The notes: generated by a model not told the origin, from the letters alone. A DNA stretch of 64,000 nt from Alkalicoccobacillus murimartini (GCF_030813245.1 NZ_JAUSUA010000001.1:620001-684000), one strand, 5' to 3'; positions 8,821 to 18,589 are shown, counted from the stretch's first letter. Translations and numbers: made by a program.

Positions 8821-9756
8821 ATGAACAGGAATAGACAGTATCCCAAAATAAAAAAAGTATGGTTAGGGTTAATTGTAGCTCTATGTATATCTACTTCTCT
8901 TAGTGAAGAGGCTCTTGCTTTTTCAGAACAAATTATTCAAAAAGGATCAACGGGTGACGATGTAGTTGAGCTTCAAGCAAGACTACAGTACAACGGTTTT
9001 TTTACTGGAAAGATCGACGGAGTGTATGGATGGGGAACGTATTGGGCTGTTCGTAATTTTCAAAACGATTTTGGTATGACAGTGGATGGACTTGTTGGAG
9101 ATGATATGAAGCAACGCTTGGCAAAGTCTACTAAGTATGATGAAGGCTTTGTACAAAATGCGTTAAATGAAGGGAGAAAATTCACTCATTACGGTGGTAC
9201 TCCAAAAGAAAAACAGCAGGGACCAAAAGGAAGTGCTAAAGGTGGAAAGAAAGGTGGTCAAGCTAAACACCAACCATCATCTAAACAAAAAGCGTCATCT
9301 TCAGCTGGGAATAAAGAAGGTACAGGTGGCGATGAACAACCACAAAAACCTGAGAATGATCAGCCGACTGTTGAAAAAGCCAATAACGTACCATCAGGAT
9401 ATTCAGATAATGATATTCGATTAATGGCTCAGGCCGTTTATGGTGAAGCAAGAGGAGAGCCGTATGTTGGGCAAGTAGCTGTAGCTGCAGTCATTATCAA
9501 CCGTATCAATAGTGCTACGTTTCCGAATACCGTTTCAGAAGTTATTTATGAACCGAGAGCATTCACGGCTGTAGCGGACGGGCAAATCTACAATGAACCA
9601 GATGAAACAGCTAGAAAAGCTGTGATCGATGCTTTAAATGGTCAGGATCCAACAGGCAACGCTATTTATTACTTCAACCCAGTAACAGCGACGTCCGATT
9701 GGATTTGGTCAAGAGAGCAAATTAAACGTATAGGCAAACATATCTTTTGTTATTAG
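8821..9756 (+). CDS. sleB: Spore cortex-lytic enzyme SleB
   Basis: Lytic transglycosylase that degrades spore cortex at germination; 311 residues. A Sec signal peptide covers about residues 1-34. A peptidoglycan-binding domain follows (GSTGDDVVELQARL to about 100). Next comes a long Gly/Lys/Ser/Gln-rich linker (about 125-190), and finally a hydrolase-2 catalytic domain with the glutamate motif YGEARGE near 208. The linker is longer and more basic than I expect for B. subtilis SleB. ypeB follows 20 bases later, as in all Bacillus, and its product is needed for SleB stability in the spore. Confidence 0.95.
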   Translation: MNRNRQYPKIKKVWLGLIVALCISTSLSEEALAFSEQIIQKGSTGDDVVELQARLQYNGFFTGKIDGVYGWGTYWAVRNFQNDFGMTVDGLVGDDMKQRLAKSTKYDEGFVQNALNEGRKFTHYGGTPKEKQQGPKGSAKGGKKGGQAKHQPSSKQKASSSAGNKEGTGGDEQPQKPENDQPTVEKANNVPSGYSDNDIRLMAQAVYGEARGEPYVGQVAVAAVIINRINSATFPNTVSEVIYEPRAFTAVADGQIYNEPDETARKAVIDALNGQDPTGNAIYYFNPVTATSDWIWSREQIKRIGKHIFCY

Positions 9757-9776
9757 AAAGGTGGAGGTGAAGGACT

Positions 9777-11117
9777 ATGTTCCGAAACATCATAATTGGA
9801 ATTGCAGCAGCCGCACTTATTGGAACTGGATGGTGGGGTTTTCAACAAAAAGGTGAAAGTGATCAGCTTCGAATTCAAGCAGAAAATAGTTATCAACGAG
9901 CCTTTCACGATTTAACATTTAACCTGGATCAAATTGAAGATGAGCTCGGAAAAACATTAGCGATGAACACGAGAAGACAGCTGACACCTTCTTTGGCTGA
10001 AGTTTGGAGAATCACAAGTTTAGCACAGAAAAACATAGCAGAACTTCCTGTTCAATCAGTGAAAACAAGTGATGCAGAAGAATTCCTCTATAGAATAGGT
10101 GACTTCAGCTATCGTACATCCGTTCGTGATTTGGACAAAGAACCCTTAACGGATAAGGAATATCAAACCTTAACGGATTTGCACAAACATGCAGGAACCA
10201 TTCGTGAGAGCATGCGAAAAATGCAGGCACAAGCGATGAACGACAAACACCGGTGGGTAGAAGCAAGCTTAAATGACGACCAAACACAGGGCGAGGAAAG
10301 TGTACCGGGTCAATTTGAACTGATGAATAAATCTGTAGAAGGATTTACTGAAGTAGACTGGGGAGCAAGTAAAGACGCTATTAGAGATATTAATGGTGAG
10401 CTGAAGGAAGCCTTAAAAGGAAAAGAGATTACAGAGGAAGAAGCGCAAGAGATTGGTAGGAGCTATGCAGGCGTTGGAAAGGGAGCAAAAGTAAATGTCA
10501 CTCGTACTGGTAAAGGGCTGGAGTACCCGGCTTACACACTGGTGATTGATGACCCGGACCACGAAGCGCATTATTATATGGATGTGAGTATCAACGGAGG
10601 AGAACCGATCTGGTTTATGCAAGATCGTAAAATGGGAAAACAAACGGTTGGTTTAAATGAAGCATCTGAAATCGCTAAAAACTTTTTAGATAATCACGGA
10701 AAAAAAGGGATGGAACTTGTTGATAGTACGCAATATGATACGACGGGTGTCTTTGAATATGTGTATAAGCAAGATGAGGCTAGAATCTATCCAGATTCCA
10801 TTTTAATCGAGGTTGCACTTGATAATGGAGATGTGACAAGCTATGAGGCTAAAGGATATCTTATTAATCATCAAGAGGATCGTGATATCGCAACACCAAA
10901 AATTAGTCGCGAGGAAGCTGCAATAAAGGTGAATCCTAAAGTAGAGATCATGGAAGAGCATATTGGTGTGATCAAAAACAACATCAATGAGGAAGTTCTA
11001 TGCTACGAGTTTTTAGGTGTTCTTGATGATGATTCATATAGAATTTTTATTAATGCAGAAGATGGACAAGAAGAAAAAGTTGAAAGACTTGTTCAGTCTG
11101 AACCTGTTTATCAATAA
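9777..11117 (+). CDS. ypeB: Germination protein YpeB
   Basis: Partner of SleB, localised to the spore inner membrane and needed for SleB accumulation; 446 residues. One N-terminal transmembrane helix (about residues 4-22) is followed by a long helical region and by C-terminal PepSY-type repeats (segments around 290-440, with repeated EAxxxA and DNGDV-like patterns). The start ATG is preceded by GGTGGAGGTG. It is co-transcribed with sleB and ends at a terminator. Confidence 0.95.
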   Translation: MFRNIIIGIAAAALIGTGWWGFQQKGESDQLRIQAENSYQRAFHDLTFNLDQIEDELGKTLAMNTRRQLTPSLAEVWRITSLAQKNIAELPVQSVKTSDAEEFLYRIGDFSYRTSVRDLDKEPLTDKEYQTLTDLHKHAGTIRESMRKMQAQAMNDKHRWVEASLNDDQTQGEESVPGQFELMNKSVEGFTEVDWGASKDAIRDINGELKEALKGKEITEEEAQEIGRSYAGVGKGAKVNVTRTGKGLEYPAYTLVIDDPDHEAHYYMDVSINGGEPIWFMQDRKMGKQTVGLNEASEIAKNFLDNHGKKGMELVDSTQYDTTGVFEYVYKQDEARIYPDSILIEVALDNGDVTSYEAKGYLINHQEDRDIATPKISREEAAIKVNPKVEIMEEHIGVIKNNINEEVLCYEFLGVLDDDSYRIFINAEDGQEEKVERLVQSEPVYQ

Positions 11118-11126
11118 TTCAATGAA

Positions 11127-11170
11127 GGATCCAAAAGTTGATTTGATTGGCTTTTGGATTCTTTATTTTG
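11127..11170 (+). terminator. Terminator after ypeB
   Basis: ATCCAAAAG and CTTTTGGAT arms with a 13-base loop and a T-rich tail. Confidence 0.8.
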
Positions 11171-11195
11171 TTGCTGCTTTATAAGGTGAAGAGCC

Positions 11196-11223
11196 TTGCC
11201 ATTTTACCAAATCATGCGATAAT
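11196..11223 (+). promoter_or_regulatory. Probable sigma-A promoter of ypfA
   Basis: TTGCCA, 16 bases, GATAAT, about 35 bases ahead of the ypfA start. Confidence 0.5.
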
Positions 11224-11257
11224 AAATAGTATAATAATCAGGAGGGGCGGCGGATTT

Positions 11258-11926
11258 GTGGAAGTAGGAATGACCTTATATCTGGAGGCGAAACATCAAG
11301 AAATGGAGAAACCGGTCCCAGTTTATCGCTGTCGAGTGGTTGACATTGAAGACGGACGTCTCATTATTGATTATCCAATTAATGAAGAAACAAAAAAACC
11401 AGCATTTTTTTATGATGGAACACAGTTCAAAACGTGGTGGGTCTCAAAGGAAGAGGCAGTATACTCATTTGAAGCAACCATTCTCGGGAGAAAAAAGGCA
11501 GAAATTCCTGTTCTAGTTTTAAATCAACCGGAGCCAGATCAAATTATGAGAATGCAGCGCCGTGAATATGTCCGAATTTCGGCAAGGGCTGATGTGGCTG
11601 TACATCCAGCCGGATCCGCTTATTATCCTTTTGCTTCCACAACAGTTGATATTAGTGGAGGAGGCTGTGCGGTCACCCTTCCTAGAAATTATGAGAGTCC
11701 ACCAGTTGGTGACGTGGTGATGCTTTATCTTGTCCTACACAGACCATCAGGAACTGTGGATTATCTACAAGTCAAAGCAGATATTGTGCGTGTCATACAA
11801 CCTACGGAACATTCTCAAGAGCGAATTTCGTTTGAGTTTCTTCACTTAGCCAAGCGCGATCGCGAAAAGATCATGACGTATATTTTTGAAAAACAACTAG
11901 TAGAAAAAAAGAAAATGAAAATGTAA
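11258..11926 (+). CDS. ypfA: YpfA/MotI-type cyclic-di-GMP flagellar brake protein
   Basis: PilZ-domain protein of 222 residues. It has an N-terminal YcgR-like beta domain and a C-terminal PilZ domain that begins with the c-di-GMP motif RRxxxR (QRREYVRISAR, near residue 95) and continues to the second motif DISGGG near 130. In B. subtilis this protein binds c-di-GMP and acts as a clutch on the flagellar stator. GTG 11258 is ten bases after AGGAGGGG; the frame is open further upstream through the promoter region, which is not coding. Position next to cmk matches B. subtilis. Confidence 0.85.
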   Translation: MEVGMTLYLEAKHQEMEKPVPVYRCRVVDIEDGRLIIDYPINEETKKPAFFYDGTQFKTWWVSKEEAVYSFEATILGRKKAEIPVLVLNQPEPDQIMRMQRREYVRISARADVAVHPAGSAYYPFASTTVDISGGGCAVTLPRNYESPPVGDVVMLYLVLHRPSGTVDYLQVKADIVRVIQPTEHSQERISFEFLHLAKRDREKIMTYIFEKQLVEKKKMKM

Positions 11927-11961
11927 GTATAGGTGTAGAAGTGGGTAGTAGCAAGGTTTCA

Positions 11962-11991
11962 TTAGACCCAATTCCATAAATATGCTATAAT
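11962..11991 (+). promoter_or_regulatory. Sigma-A promoter of cmk
   Basis: TTAGAC and TATAAT separated by 18 bases. Confidence 0.55.
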
Positions 11992-12079
11992 TGCAACGTA
12001 GAAAGAATCCTTTTTAGGGTTTTTGAATAAGCAGAATCGTATAAGTGACAAGTGTTACGGATAATTTGAGGTGTATGAA

Positions 12080-12754
12080 ATGAGTGATTCAGTGAATATC
12101 GCAATTGATGGACCTGCTGGTGCTGGAAAAAGCACGGTTGCAAAGCTTGTATCAGAAGAACTAGGCTTTTTGTATATTGACACAGGTGCAATGTATAGAG
12201 CGTTAACGCTTGCTGCAATAAGAGAGAATGTTAACACACTAAATGAACGTGATTTAAGTGAATTATTGAGTCAGTGTCGTATTCAATTGTTAGTTGATCA
12301 GAATGGCTCCAGAGTCCTTTTGAATGACAAAGACGTTACAACAGACATACGTTCAGATGAGGTTAACAAGGCCGTATCACTTGTCTCAAGTTATCAATCT
12401 GTTCGTGAAGAGATGGTAGAACGTCAGCGCCAGCTTGCGAGTATAACAAATAGCGTACTCGACGGTCGTGATATTGGTACATTTGTGCTCCCGAATGCCC
12501 GTCTAAAAGTATTTTTGACGGCAACTGTTACGGAGAGAGCACGTAGACGTCATGAAGAGCAGTTAAGTAAAGGCATGCCTTCAGATTACGAACAGTTACA
12601 AGCCGATATTGCCAAACGGGATGAACTGGACTCAACTAGAGCATTTGCACCACTTAAAAAAGCAGAAGATGCCGTGGAGATTGATACAACCACATTATCT
12701 ATTGCTGAAGTTGCCCAAGCCATTACAGATTTGGCAAAAGAGCGGACACTTTAA
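12080..12754 (+). CDS. cmk: Cytidylate kinase
   Basis: Phosphorylates CMP and dCMP with ATP in nucleotide salvage and recycling of CMP from lipid synthesis. It has 224 residues, the family length. The P-loop GPAGAGKST lies at residues 11-19, the CMP-binding TGAMYRA near 36-42 and DGRDIGT near 130. ATG 12080 sits six bases after GAGGTG; the GTG inside that sequence is less likely as a start. plsC begins two bases after the stop, so the pair is coupled. Confidence 0.94.
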   Translation: MSDSVNIAIDGPAGAGKSTVAKLVSEELGFLYIDTGAMYRALTLAAIRENVNTLNERDLSELLSQCRIQLLVDQNGSRVLLNDKDVTTDIRSDEVNKAVSLVSSYQSVREEMVERQRQLASITNSVLDGRDIGTFVLPNARLKVFLTATVTERARRRHEEQLSKGMPSDYEQLQADIAKRDELDSTRAFAPLKKAEDAVEIDTTTLSIAEVAQAITDLAKERTL

Positions 12755-12755
12755 G

Positions 12756-13349
12756 ATGGGGTTATATCAAGTAGGTCAATTTGTCTGCCGTGTTTATTTA
12801 TCAACGTTTTACAAAATAGAGATTGAAGGCAAAGAGAACATTCCTGAACAGGGAGGGGTTCTACTTTGTTGCAACCATACTAGTAATCTCGATCCGCCTT
12901 TTCTAGGAGCCTATATAAAACGACCAACTAGGTATATGGCTAAACAAGAATTGTTTGAGAAGCCTATATTAAAACAATTGCTACCAAAGCTAGGCGCATT
13001 TCCAGTAAAACGCGGTGGAGCTGACAAACAAACGTTGCGAAAAGGGATTTCATATCTAAATGACAATGAAATCTTAGGCCTCTTTCCAGAGGGGACAAGA
13101 AGCAAAGATGGTATGCTGGGTAAAGGTTTGGCGGGTGCTGGATTCTTTGCTTTGAAAACTGAAGCAGTAGTTGTTCCATGTGCGATAGTTGGTGGATATA
13201 AACGTGGAAAAGCATTAAAGCTAATCTACGGAGAACCCATTGATTTAAGCAAAGAGCGTCAAGAAAAAGCGAACTCAGCAGAAGTAACAGAAACCATCAT
13301 GACAGAAATACAAAAGCTATTGGATCAACACCAACAACCTCAGGATTAA
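12756..13349 (+). CDS. plsC: 1-acyl-sn-glycerol-3-phosphate acyltransferase
   Basis: Adds the second acyl chain to lysophosphatidic acid, giving phosphatidic acid at the membrane; 197 residues. The catalytic HX4D motif NHTSNLDPP is at 40-48 and the substrate motif FPEGTRS at 110-116. ATG 12756 begins immediately after the cmk stop; the reading frame is open further back inside cmk but lacks a ribosome site there. In B. subtilis plsC is elsewhere, so the cmk-plsC-rpsA order is a lineage marker. Confidence 0.9.
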   Translation: MGLYQVGQFVCRVYLSTFYKIEIEGKENIPEQGGVLLCCNHTSNLDPPFLGAYIKRPTRYMAKQELFEKPILKQLLPKLGAFPVKRGGADKQTLRKGISYLNDNEILGLFPEGTRSKDGMLGKGLAGAGFFALKTEAVVVPCAIVGGYKRGKALKLIYGEPIDLSKERQEKANSAEVTETIMTEIQKLLDQHQQPQD

Positions 13350-13435
13350 AATTCTTTCATTCATTTGAAAGATTTTTATAAAACTAGTTTGATACCGCTC
13401 ATTTAATTTGCGGGGATTGAAGGAGGCAGATGTCA

Positions 13436-14590
13436 ATGGTCGAAGATTTGAATAATGAAGTATCTGAAATGAAATCATTCTCTGTTGGAGATATTGTGAC
13501 GGGTAAGGTAACGAAGGTAGAGGATAAGCAAGCCTTTGTTGATGTGGGTTTTAAGGTAGATGGTATTGTGCCGATTAGTGAGCTATCAAGCCTCCACATA
13601 GAAACTGTCAGTGATGCTCTAGCAGTTGATGATGAACTCGAACTCAAAATTCAGAAGGTCACTGATGATGAACTCGTTCTATCTAAACGCGCTGTACAGG
13701 CTGAAAAAGCGTGGGAACGACTGCAAGCTGCTTTTGAATCAGGTGAAATTATTGAGGCAGAAGTTGCAGATGTTGTAAAAGGCGGTCTAGTTGTGGATGT
13801 AGGTGTTCGTGGATTTATCCCGGCCTCCTTAGTAGAAAGACATTTTGTTGAAGACTTTTCAGACTACAAAGGTCGAGTTCTCCGATTAAAAGTGGCTGAA
13901 ATTGATAAAGAACATAACAAACTTATTCTTTCTCAACGAGCAGTGCTTGATGAAGAAGTAGAAGTAAATAAACGTAAAATTCTTGATTCCCTCCAACCGG
14001 GTGATACTGTTGAGGGAACCGTTCAGAGATTAACTAATTTCGGTGCGTTTGTAGATGTTGGTGGTGTAGATGGGCTTGTGCACATCTCTCAACTAGCTCA
14101 TTATCGTGTCGAAACGCCTTCTGAAATTGTCACTGAGGGTGATAAAGTAAAAGTTAAGATTCTTTCGGTGGATTCTAATAGTGAGCGTGTTTCTCTCTCC
14201 ATAAAAGATACAGAACCTGGTCCATGGGAGAAGGTTGCTCAGCAGTTCTCAGTAGATGATGTTATTGAGGGTACAGTCAAGCGACTTGTATCATTTGGAG
14301 CGTTTGTCGAGGTAGCGCCTGGCATTGAAGGTCTTGTGCACATTTCACAGATTGCTAACCGACACATCGGAACACCGTCTGAGGTATTAAGTGAGGGAGA
14401 AAGTGTTCAGGTCAAAGTGCTTGAAGTGAGCGCAGAAGATAAACGAGTCTCTCTTAGTATTAGAGAGCTTTTAACAGATGATGAAGGAAGTCAAGAATAT
14501 GCTCAATATGACAAGAGCCGTGAAGAAGATTCCGGCGGTTTTTCATTAGGGGATATGATTGGTGACCAATTAAAGAAATATAAACAATAA
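13436..14590 (+). CDS. ypfD: Ribosomal protein S1 homologue (YpfD)
   Basis: RNA-binding protein with four S1 OB-fold repeats, at about residues 15-85, 100-168, 184-254 and 270-342; 384 residues, the Firmicute four-repeat form (E. coli S1 has six). The third and fourth repeats carry the typical NFGAFVDVGGVDGLVHISQL-type core. The C-terminal tail is acidic and polar. ATG 13436 lies nine bases after AGGAGG; an ATG six bases upstream is too close to that site. It may be a ribosome-associated or mRNA-binding factor; in Bacillus it is dispensable. Confidence 0.92.
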   Translation: MVEDLNNEVSEMKSFSVGDIVTGKVTKVEDKQAFVDVGFKVDGIVPISELSSLHIETVSDALAVDDELELKIQKVTDDELVLSKRAVQAEKAWERLQAAFESGEIIEAEVADVVKGGLVVDVGVRGFIPASLVERHFVEDFSDYKGRVLRLKVAEIDKEHNKLILSQRAVLDEEVEVNKRKILDSLQPGDTVEGTVQRLTNFGAFVDVGGVDGLVHISQLAHYRVETPSEIVTEGDKVKVKILSVDSNSERVSLSIKDTEPGPWEKVAQQFSVDDVIEGTVKRLVSFGAFVEVAPGIEGLVHISQIANRHIGTPSEVLSEGESVQVKVLEVSAEDKRVSLSIRELLTDDEGSQEYAQYDKSREEDSGGFSLGDMIGDQLKKYKQ

Positions 14591-14605
14591 AAAACACACA
14601 GAACG

Positions 14606-14646
14606 AAACCAGTAGCCACTTTTAATTAGAGGCTACTGGTTTTTTG
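14606..14646 (+). terminator. Terminator after ypfD
   Basis: AAACCAGTAGCC and GGCTACTGGTTT form a perfect 12-bp stem followed by T residues. Confidence 0.9.
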
Positions 14647-14707
14647 AGGTTTAACGACTGTTTTTTCGCCCATACTAGAATATGAAACTAGGATAGGGGG
14701 AAAAATC

Positions 14708-15310
14708 ATGGAAGGGCTTATCATGTATTGGTTCAGCTGGTGTGCGTGGATTGTCGTGACGTTTTTAGTACCAAAATCAATGAATCGGTATAAATGGTCT
14801 ATGTTTATCTTATTCTTTATTGTCTTTTATTCAATAGATGTGACCGTGCCTTCTGGGCAATTAAATCTTGGCTTTATTTGGCTGAGCGTAGGCTGTTATC
14901 GATGTTTTCAGCTTCAAACAAAACAGAAACTATTTACGTGGTTCCTTTCTGTTTGGCTAATAACTGCTGTCTACGCAGGGTTTGTCCTATGGTCTATCTA
15001 TGACCCAATTATTCTTTTTGCTGAAAAGCAGTGGATTGTGGCTGGCCTCATTTTCTGTGTAGGCTACTTAATCATGAAGCCTTCGTTTTCGCGAATTATT
15101 GTTGTCACATTAGGTATGCTTCATGGAGAAGTACTCGTTCATCTTATTTTTGTTCAAATATGGGGGTCATATGAAATTGGAGACGGGATTTTCTTTGACG
15201 CATTAGCAGCCACACAAGGGTTATTTTGTGCCCATCTCATTCTTAAAATTGGACTTGAAATGGCTAAACGACTGACAGAAAACAGCTCTCATGCATCACA
15301 AAGCCTATAA
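14708..15310 (+). CDS. yphA: YphA-family membrane protein
   Basis: Polytopic integral membrane protein of 200 residues with about six hydrophobic helices and a short polar C-terminal tail. It matches B. subtilis YphA in position (between ypfD and der), length and character; function is unknown. The ribosome site AGGGGG lies just before the first ATG; a second methionine six codons on is an alternative start. Confidence 0.75.
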   Translation: MEGLIMYWFSWCAWIVVTFLVPKSMNRYKWSMFILFFIVFYSIDVTVPSGQLNLGFIWLSVGCYRCFQLQTKQKLFTWFLSVWLITAVYAGFVLWSIYDPIILFAEKQWIVAGLIFCVGYLIMKPSFSRIIVVTLGMLHGEVLVHLIFVQIWGSYEIGDGIFFDALAATQGLFCAHLILKIGLEMAKRLTENSSHASQSL

Positions 15311-15488
15311 AACCTTTGATATAGGGTCGACAAGCACGGTGAGATTTAGTAAGATAAGTAAGTTAGAAACGGCAAAGAATGCGCTCGATCAACGAGTGGA
15401 TGATCGTGTCGTTTTTTCGTATGAATGATGTCTGGTGAAATCTGATTGCTCAGATTCATACTGGCATTTAGAGAAAGGTTGTGGCGCT

Positions 15489-16805
15489 GTGACTAAACCA
15501 GTCGTAGCCATTGTAGGACGTCCAAACGTCGGAAAATCTACAATTTTTAATCGTATTGTAGGAGAAAGAATTGCTATCGTAGAGGATATTCCTGGGGTAA
15601 CTCGTGATCGAATCTATAGTCAAGGTGAATGGCTAGATACGGAATTTCAGGTGATCGATACAGGCGGTATTGAAATTGGTGATGAACCATTGTTGGTTCA
15701 GATGCGTGCGCAAGCAGAGTTAGCTATTAAAGAGTCAGATGTCATTATTTTTATGGTTAATGGCCGTGAAGGTATTACGAATGCTGATCAAGAAGTGGCT
15801 AAGCTTTTATTCCGCTCAAAAAAACCAGTTGTATTAGCTGTGAACAAAATTGATAACGTTGAAATGCAACAACAATTGTACGAGTTCTATTCATTAGGTA
15901 TGGGTGAGCCTTTTGGTATCTCTGGTTCTCACGGCTTAGGACTTGGTGATATGCTCGATGAAGTGAAAAGTCACTTCCCTGAACAAGAAGACGATGGGTA
16001 TGATCCGGATACCATTCGAATTGCATTAATTGGTAGACCGAATGTAGGGAAGTCTTCCCTTGTGAACAGTATGCTTGGTGAAGAACGAGTCATTGTTAGT
16101 GATATTGCCGGAACAACAAGAGATGCAATTGATACTCCGTTTACAAAGGATGATCAAGACTACGTAGTCATTGATACGGCAGGGATGCGTAAGCGTGGGA
16201 AAGTCTATGAGTCCACTGAAAAATATAGTGTGCTTAGAGCTTTAAAGGCGATCGAGCGAGCGGATGTCGTATTAGTTGTTATCAACGCTGAGGAAGGCAT
16301 CATTGAACAAGACAAGAAAATAGCAGGCTATGCTCATGAAGCTGGCCGAGCGATTCTGTTTGTTGTTAACAAGTGGGATGCAGTGCCAAGTAAAGATGAT
16401 AAAACGATGCAGAATTTCGAACGGAAAATTCGTGAAGAATTTTTGTTTTTAACGTATGCACCTATCCTTTTCTTATCTGCACTTACACGTCAACGGATGC
16501 AACACTTGCTACCACTAGTTAATAAAGTAGCCGAAAACCATACGCTTAGGGTAGCCACTCATGTCTTAAATGACATGATAATGGACGCGGTTGTTATGAA
16601 TCCAACACCTACAGATAAAGGGAAACGACTCAAGATTAACTATGTTACACAGGTAGCTGTTGGCCCGCCAACCTTTGTCTTTTTTGTTAACGAGCCTGAA
16701 CTTATGCACTTTTCATATCAAAGGTTCTTAGAAAATCGACTGCGAGCGACGTTTGAGCTTGAAGGTACACCAGTTAAAATTATTGCAAGAAAGAAAAATG
16801 ACTAA
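15489..16805 (+). CDS. der: Ribosome assembly GTPase Der (EngA)
   Basis: Essential GTPase for 50S subunit maturation; 438 residues. It has two tandem G domains, each with a P-loop (GRPNVGKST near residue 10 and GRPNVGKSS near 183), DTAG/DTGG switch motifs and NKxD motifs, followed by a KH-like RNA-facing domain from about 350. I chose GTG 15489, which gives the family N-terminus [10 protein letters not shown]; the frame is open upstream to 15435 but those residues are not conserved. It heads der-plsY-gpsA. Confidence 0.95.
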   Translation: MTKPVVAIVGRPNVGKSTIFNRIVGERIAIVEDIPGVTRDRIYSQGEWLDTEFQVIDTGGIEIGDEPLLVQMRAQAELAIKESDVIIFMVNGREGITNADQEVAKLLFRSKKPVVLAVNKIDNVEMQQQLYEFYSLGMGEPFGISGSHGLGLGDMLDEVKSHFPEQEDDGYDPDTIRIALIGRPNVGKSSLVNSMLGEERVIVSDIAGTTRDAIDTPFTKDDQDYVVIDTAGMRKRGKVYESTEKYSVLRALKAIERADVVLVVINAEEGIIEQDKKIAGYAHEAGRAILFVVNKWDAVPSKDDKTMQNFERKIREEFLFLTYAPILFLSALTRQRMQHLLPLVNKVAENHTLRVATHVLNDMIMDAVVMNPTPTDKGKRLKINYVTQVAVGPPTFVFFVNEPELMHFSYQRFLENRLRATFELEGTPVKIIARKKND

Positions 16806-16835
16806 TAGAAAACAGATAGTGGGAGGAGAACGAAT

Positions 16836-17450
16836 ATGGGACTAGCCCTTCTGGTTTCCATAAGTATTGGCTATCTGCTTGGTTCCATCAGCTTCAGTTA
16901 TTTGATAGGAAAAAAATTGCTGAAGTTGGATATCCGCACAATGGGTAGTAAAAGTGCCGGAGCGACTAATACGCTTCGAGTGATGGGCAAGGGGCCAGCT
17001 ATTTCTGTTTTAGTTCTGGACATTGCTAAAGGAATTGTAGCAGTTTGGCTTGGTGTCATACTAGGTGACGGGAATGCTTGGGTTCCCACCCTTGCAGGTC
17101 TCGCGGCAATACTAGGTCATAACTGGCCAATCTATTTTGGTTTTAGAGGGGGAAAGGGTGTAGCAACTACCATTGGTGTAATTGCTACGCTTGTCTTATT
17201 TCCGGCCCTTCTAGCAGGTGTTATTGCAATTGGTAGTATTTTTGTGACGCGCTATGTATCACTCGGATCCTTACTTTTTGTTGTACTTACGCCATTGTCT
17301 ACGTGGTTGTTAATGAATTATTATGATTATCCTATAGAATACTTTTATTTAACCGTAGCCGTTGCACTGCTTTCCTTATGGAAACACCGCACAAATATTC
17401 AACGTCTGTTAACGGGCACTGAGAATAAACTAGGTGCAAAAAAAGCATAA
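16836..17450 (+). CDS. plsY: Acyl-phosphate:glycerol-3-phosphate acyltransferase
   Basis: Integral membrane enzyme that puts the first acyl chain on glycerol 3-phosphate from acyl phosphate; 204 residues with five membrane spans. The three conserved loops are seen: GSISFSYLIGK near the N-terminus, GSKSAGATNTLR near 37-48, and HNWPIYFGFRGGKGVAT near 95-111. Its neighbour gpsA makes the glycerol 3-phosphate it uses, so the pair forms a phospholipid-initiation unit; in B. subtilis plsY is unlinked. Confidence 0.94.
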   Translation: MGLALLVSISIGYLLGSISFSYLIGKKLLKLDIRTMGSKSAGATNTLRVMGKGPAISVLVLDIAKGIVAVWLGVILGDGNAWVPTLAGLAAILGHNWPIYFGFRGGKGVATTIGVIATLVLFPALLAGVIAIGSIFVTRYVSLGSLLFVVLTPLSTWLLMNYYDYPIEYFYLTVAVALLSLWKHRTNIQRLLTGTENKLGAKKA

Positions 17451-17481
17451 TTGACAATGCAGTGTGAGGAGATGAAAGCGT

Positions 17482-18519
17482 ATGACTACGATCGCAGTAA
17501 TTGGTTCCGGTAGTTGGGGTACGGCACTTGGAATGGTTCTTGCAGATAACGGACATCAAGTACGGATGTGGGCAAGAAGAGCTGATCAAATTAATGAAAT
17601 CAATACTAGTAAAACAAATTCTCGTTATCTTCCAGATGTCACTCTGCCTGATAATCTAAAAGGATTTACACAACTTCATGAAGCAGTCGTTGATTCTGAG
17701 GTTGTTGTATTAGCCGTTCCAGTAAAAGCAATTAGAGAAGAAACAAAAAAACTACTCGAGGCAGCCAAACGTCCGCTTACTGTTATTCATGTGAGTAAGG
17801 GAATCGAACCAGGTACACAAAAGCGTGTATCTGAAATGATTGAAGAGGAAGCAGCCGCATATTCAACGCTCAAAGCTGTTGTTGCTCTATCTGGACCTAG
17901 CCATGCAGAAGAGGTTAGTCGACGTCAACCTACCACGGTGACTGTTTCTTCACTAGATGTAAATGCTGCACAGCTGGCACAGGATCTATTTATGAATCAA
18001 AACTTCCGTGTGTACACACATACAGATCTTGTTGGAGTGGAGCTCGGAGGAGCCCTTAAAAATATCATCGCGCTGGTTTGCGGCGTAACCAATGGACTTG
18101 GGTACGGGGATAATACAAAAGCGGCGATTATGACAAGAGGGCTTGCTGAAATTACACGGATGGGTGTGAAGCTAGGTGCTGATCCGCTAACATTCTCTGG
18201 GTTATCTGGACTTGGGGATCTTATTGTTACCTGTACAAGTGTTCATTCGCGAAATTGGCGTGCTGGTCAAATGATCGGTAAAGGTCTTTCATTAGATGAA
18301 GTACTTGATCAGATGGGTATGGCTGTGGAAGGTGTTCGTACAACTCAGGCCGCATTTGAAATGGCTCAGAGATATGATGTAGAGATGCCGATCACAAGTG
18401 CCATTTATAGTGTGCTTTTTAACAATGTTAAACCACATGAGGCCGCTGGTGAACTAATGGGCCGTGTTAAGAAGCATGAAGAAGAACAGTTAACGGAACA
18501 CACAAGAAAAAAAGACTAG
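17482..18519 (+). CDS. gpsA: Glycerol-3-phosphate dehydrogenase [NAD(P)+]
   Basis: Reduces dihydroxyacetone phosphate to sn-glycerol 3-phosphate for phospholipid synthesis; 345 residues. The N-terminal Rossmann motif is GSGSWGTALG (8-17). The substrate region holds LSGPSHAEEV near 138 and GGALKNIIALVCG near 188 with the catalytic lysine, and the GLSGLGDL segment is near 250. A GAGGAG ribosome site precedes the ATG. Located as in B. subtilis between der and spoIVA. Confidence 0.95.
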   Translation: MTTIAVIGSGSWGTALGMVLADNGHQVRMWARRADQINEINTSKTNSRYLPDVTLPDNLKGFTQLHEAVVDSEVVVLAVPVKAIREETKKLLEAAKRPLTVIHVSKGIEPGTQKRVSEMIEEEAAAYSTLKAVVALSGPSHAEEVSRRQPTTVTVSSLDVNAAQLAQDLFMNQNFRVYTHTDLVGVELGGALKNIIALVCGVTNGLGYGDNTKAAIMTRGLAEITRMGVKLGADPLTFSGLSGLGDLIVTCTSVHSRNWRAGQMIGKGLSLDEVLDQMGMAVEGVRTTQAAFEMAQRYDVEMPITSAIYSVLFNNVKPHEAAGELMGRVKKHEEEQLTEHTRKKD

Positions 18520-18530
18520 GCGGTGTAATG

Positions 18531-18558
18531 CACCATCTTTCTCCGTACGCATACGATA
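18531..18558 (+). promoter_or_regulatory. Sigma-K promoter of spoVIF
   Basis: CACC, 15 bases, then CATACGATA, which fits the mother-cell sigma-K -10 consensus CATAnnnTA; the spacing is one base short of ideal. spoVIF is a sigma-K gene in B. subtilis. The -10 lies in the loop of a 9-bp inverted repeat (CTCCGTACG at 18541, CGTACGGAG at 18570). Confidence 0.6.
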
Positions 18559-18589
18559 TGTTGATACTACGTACGGAGGAGGAGAGCCA

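Noticed and set aside
11992-12030. Weak hairpin with T-run in the cmk leader, as an attenuator
   Set aside because: The stem is only about five pairs including a G-T pair, too weak to claim.
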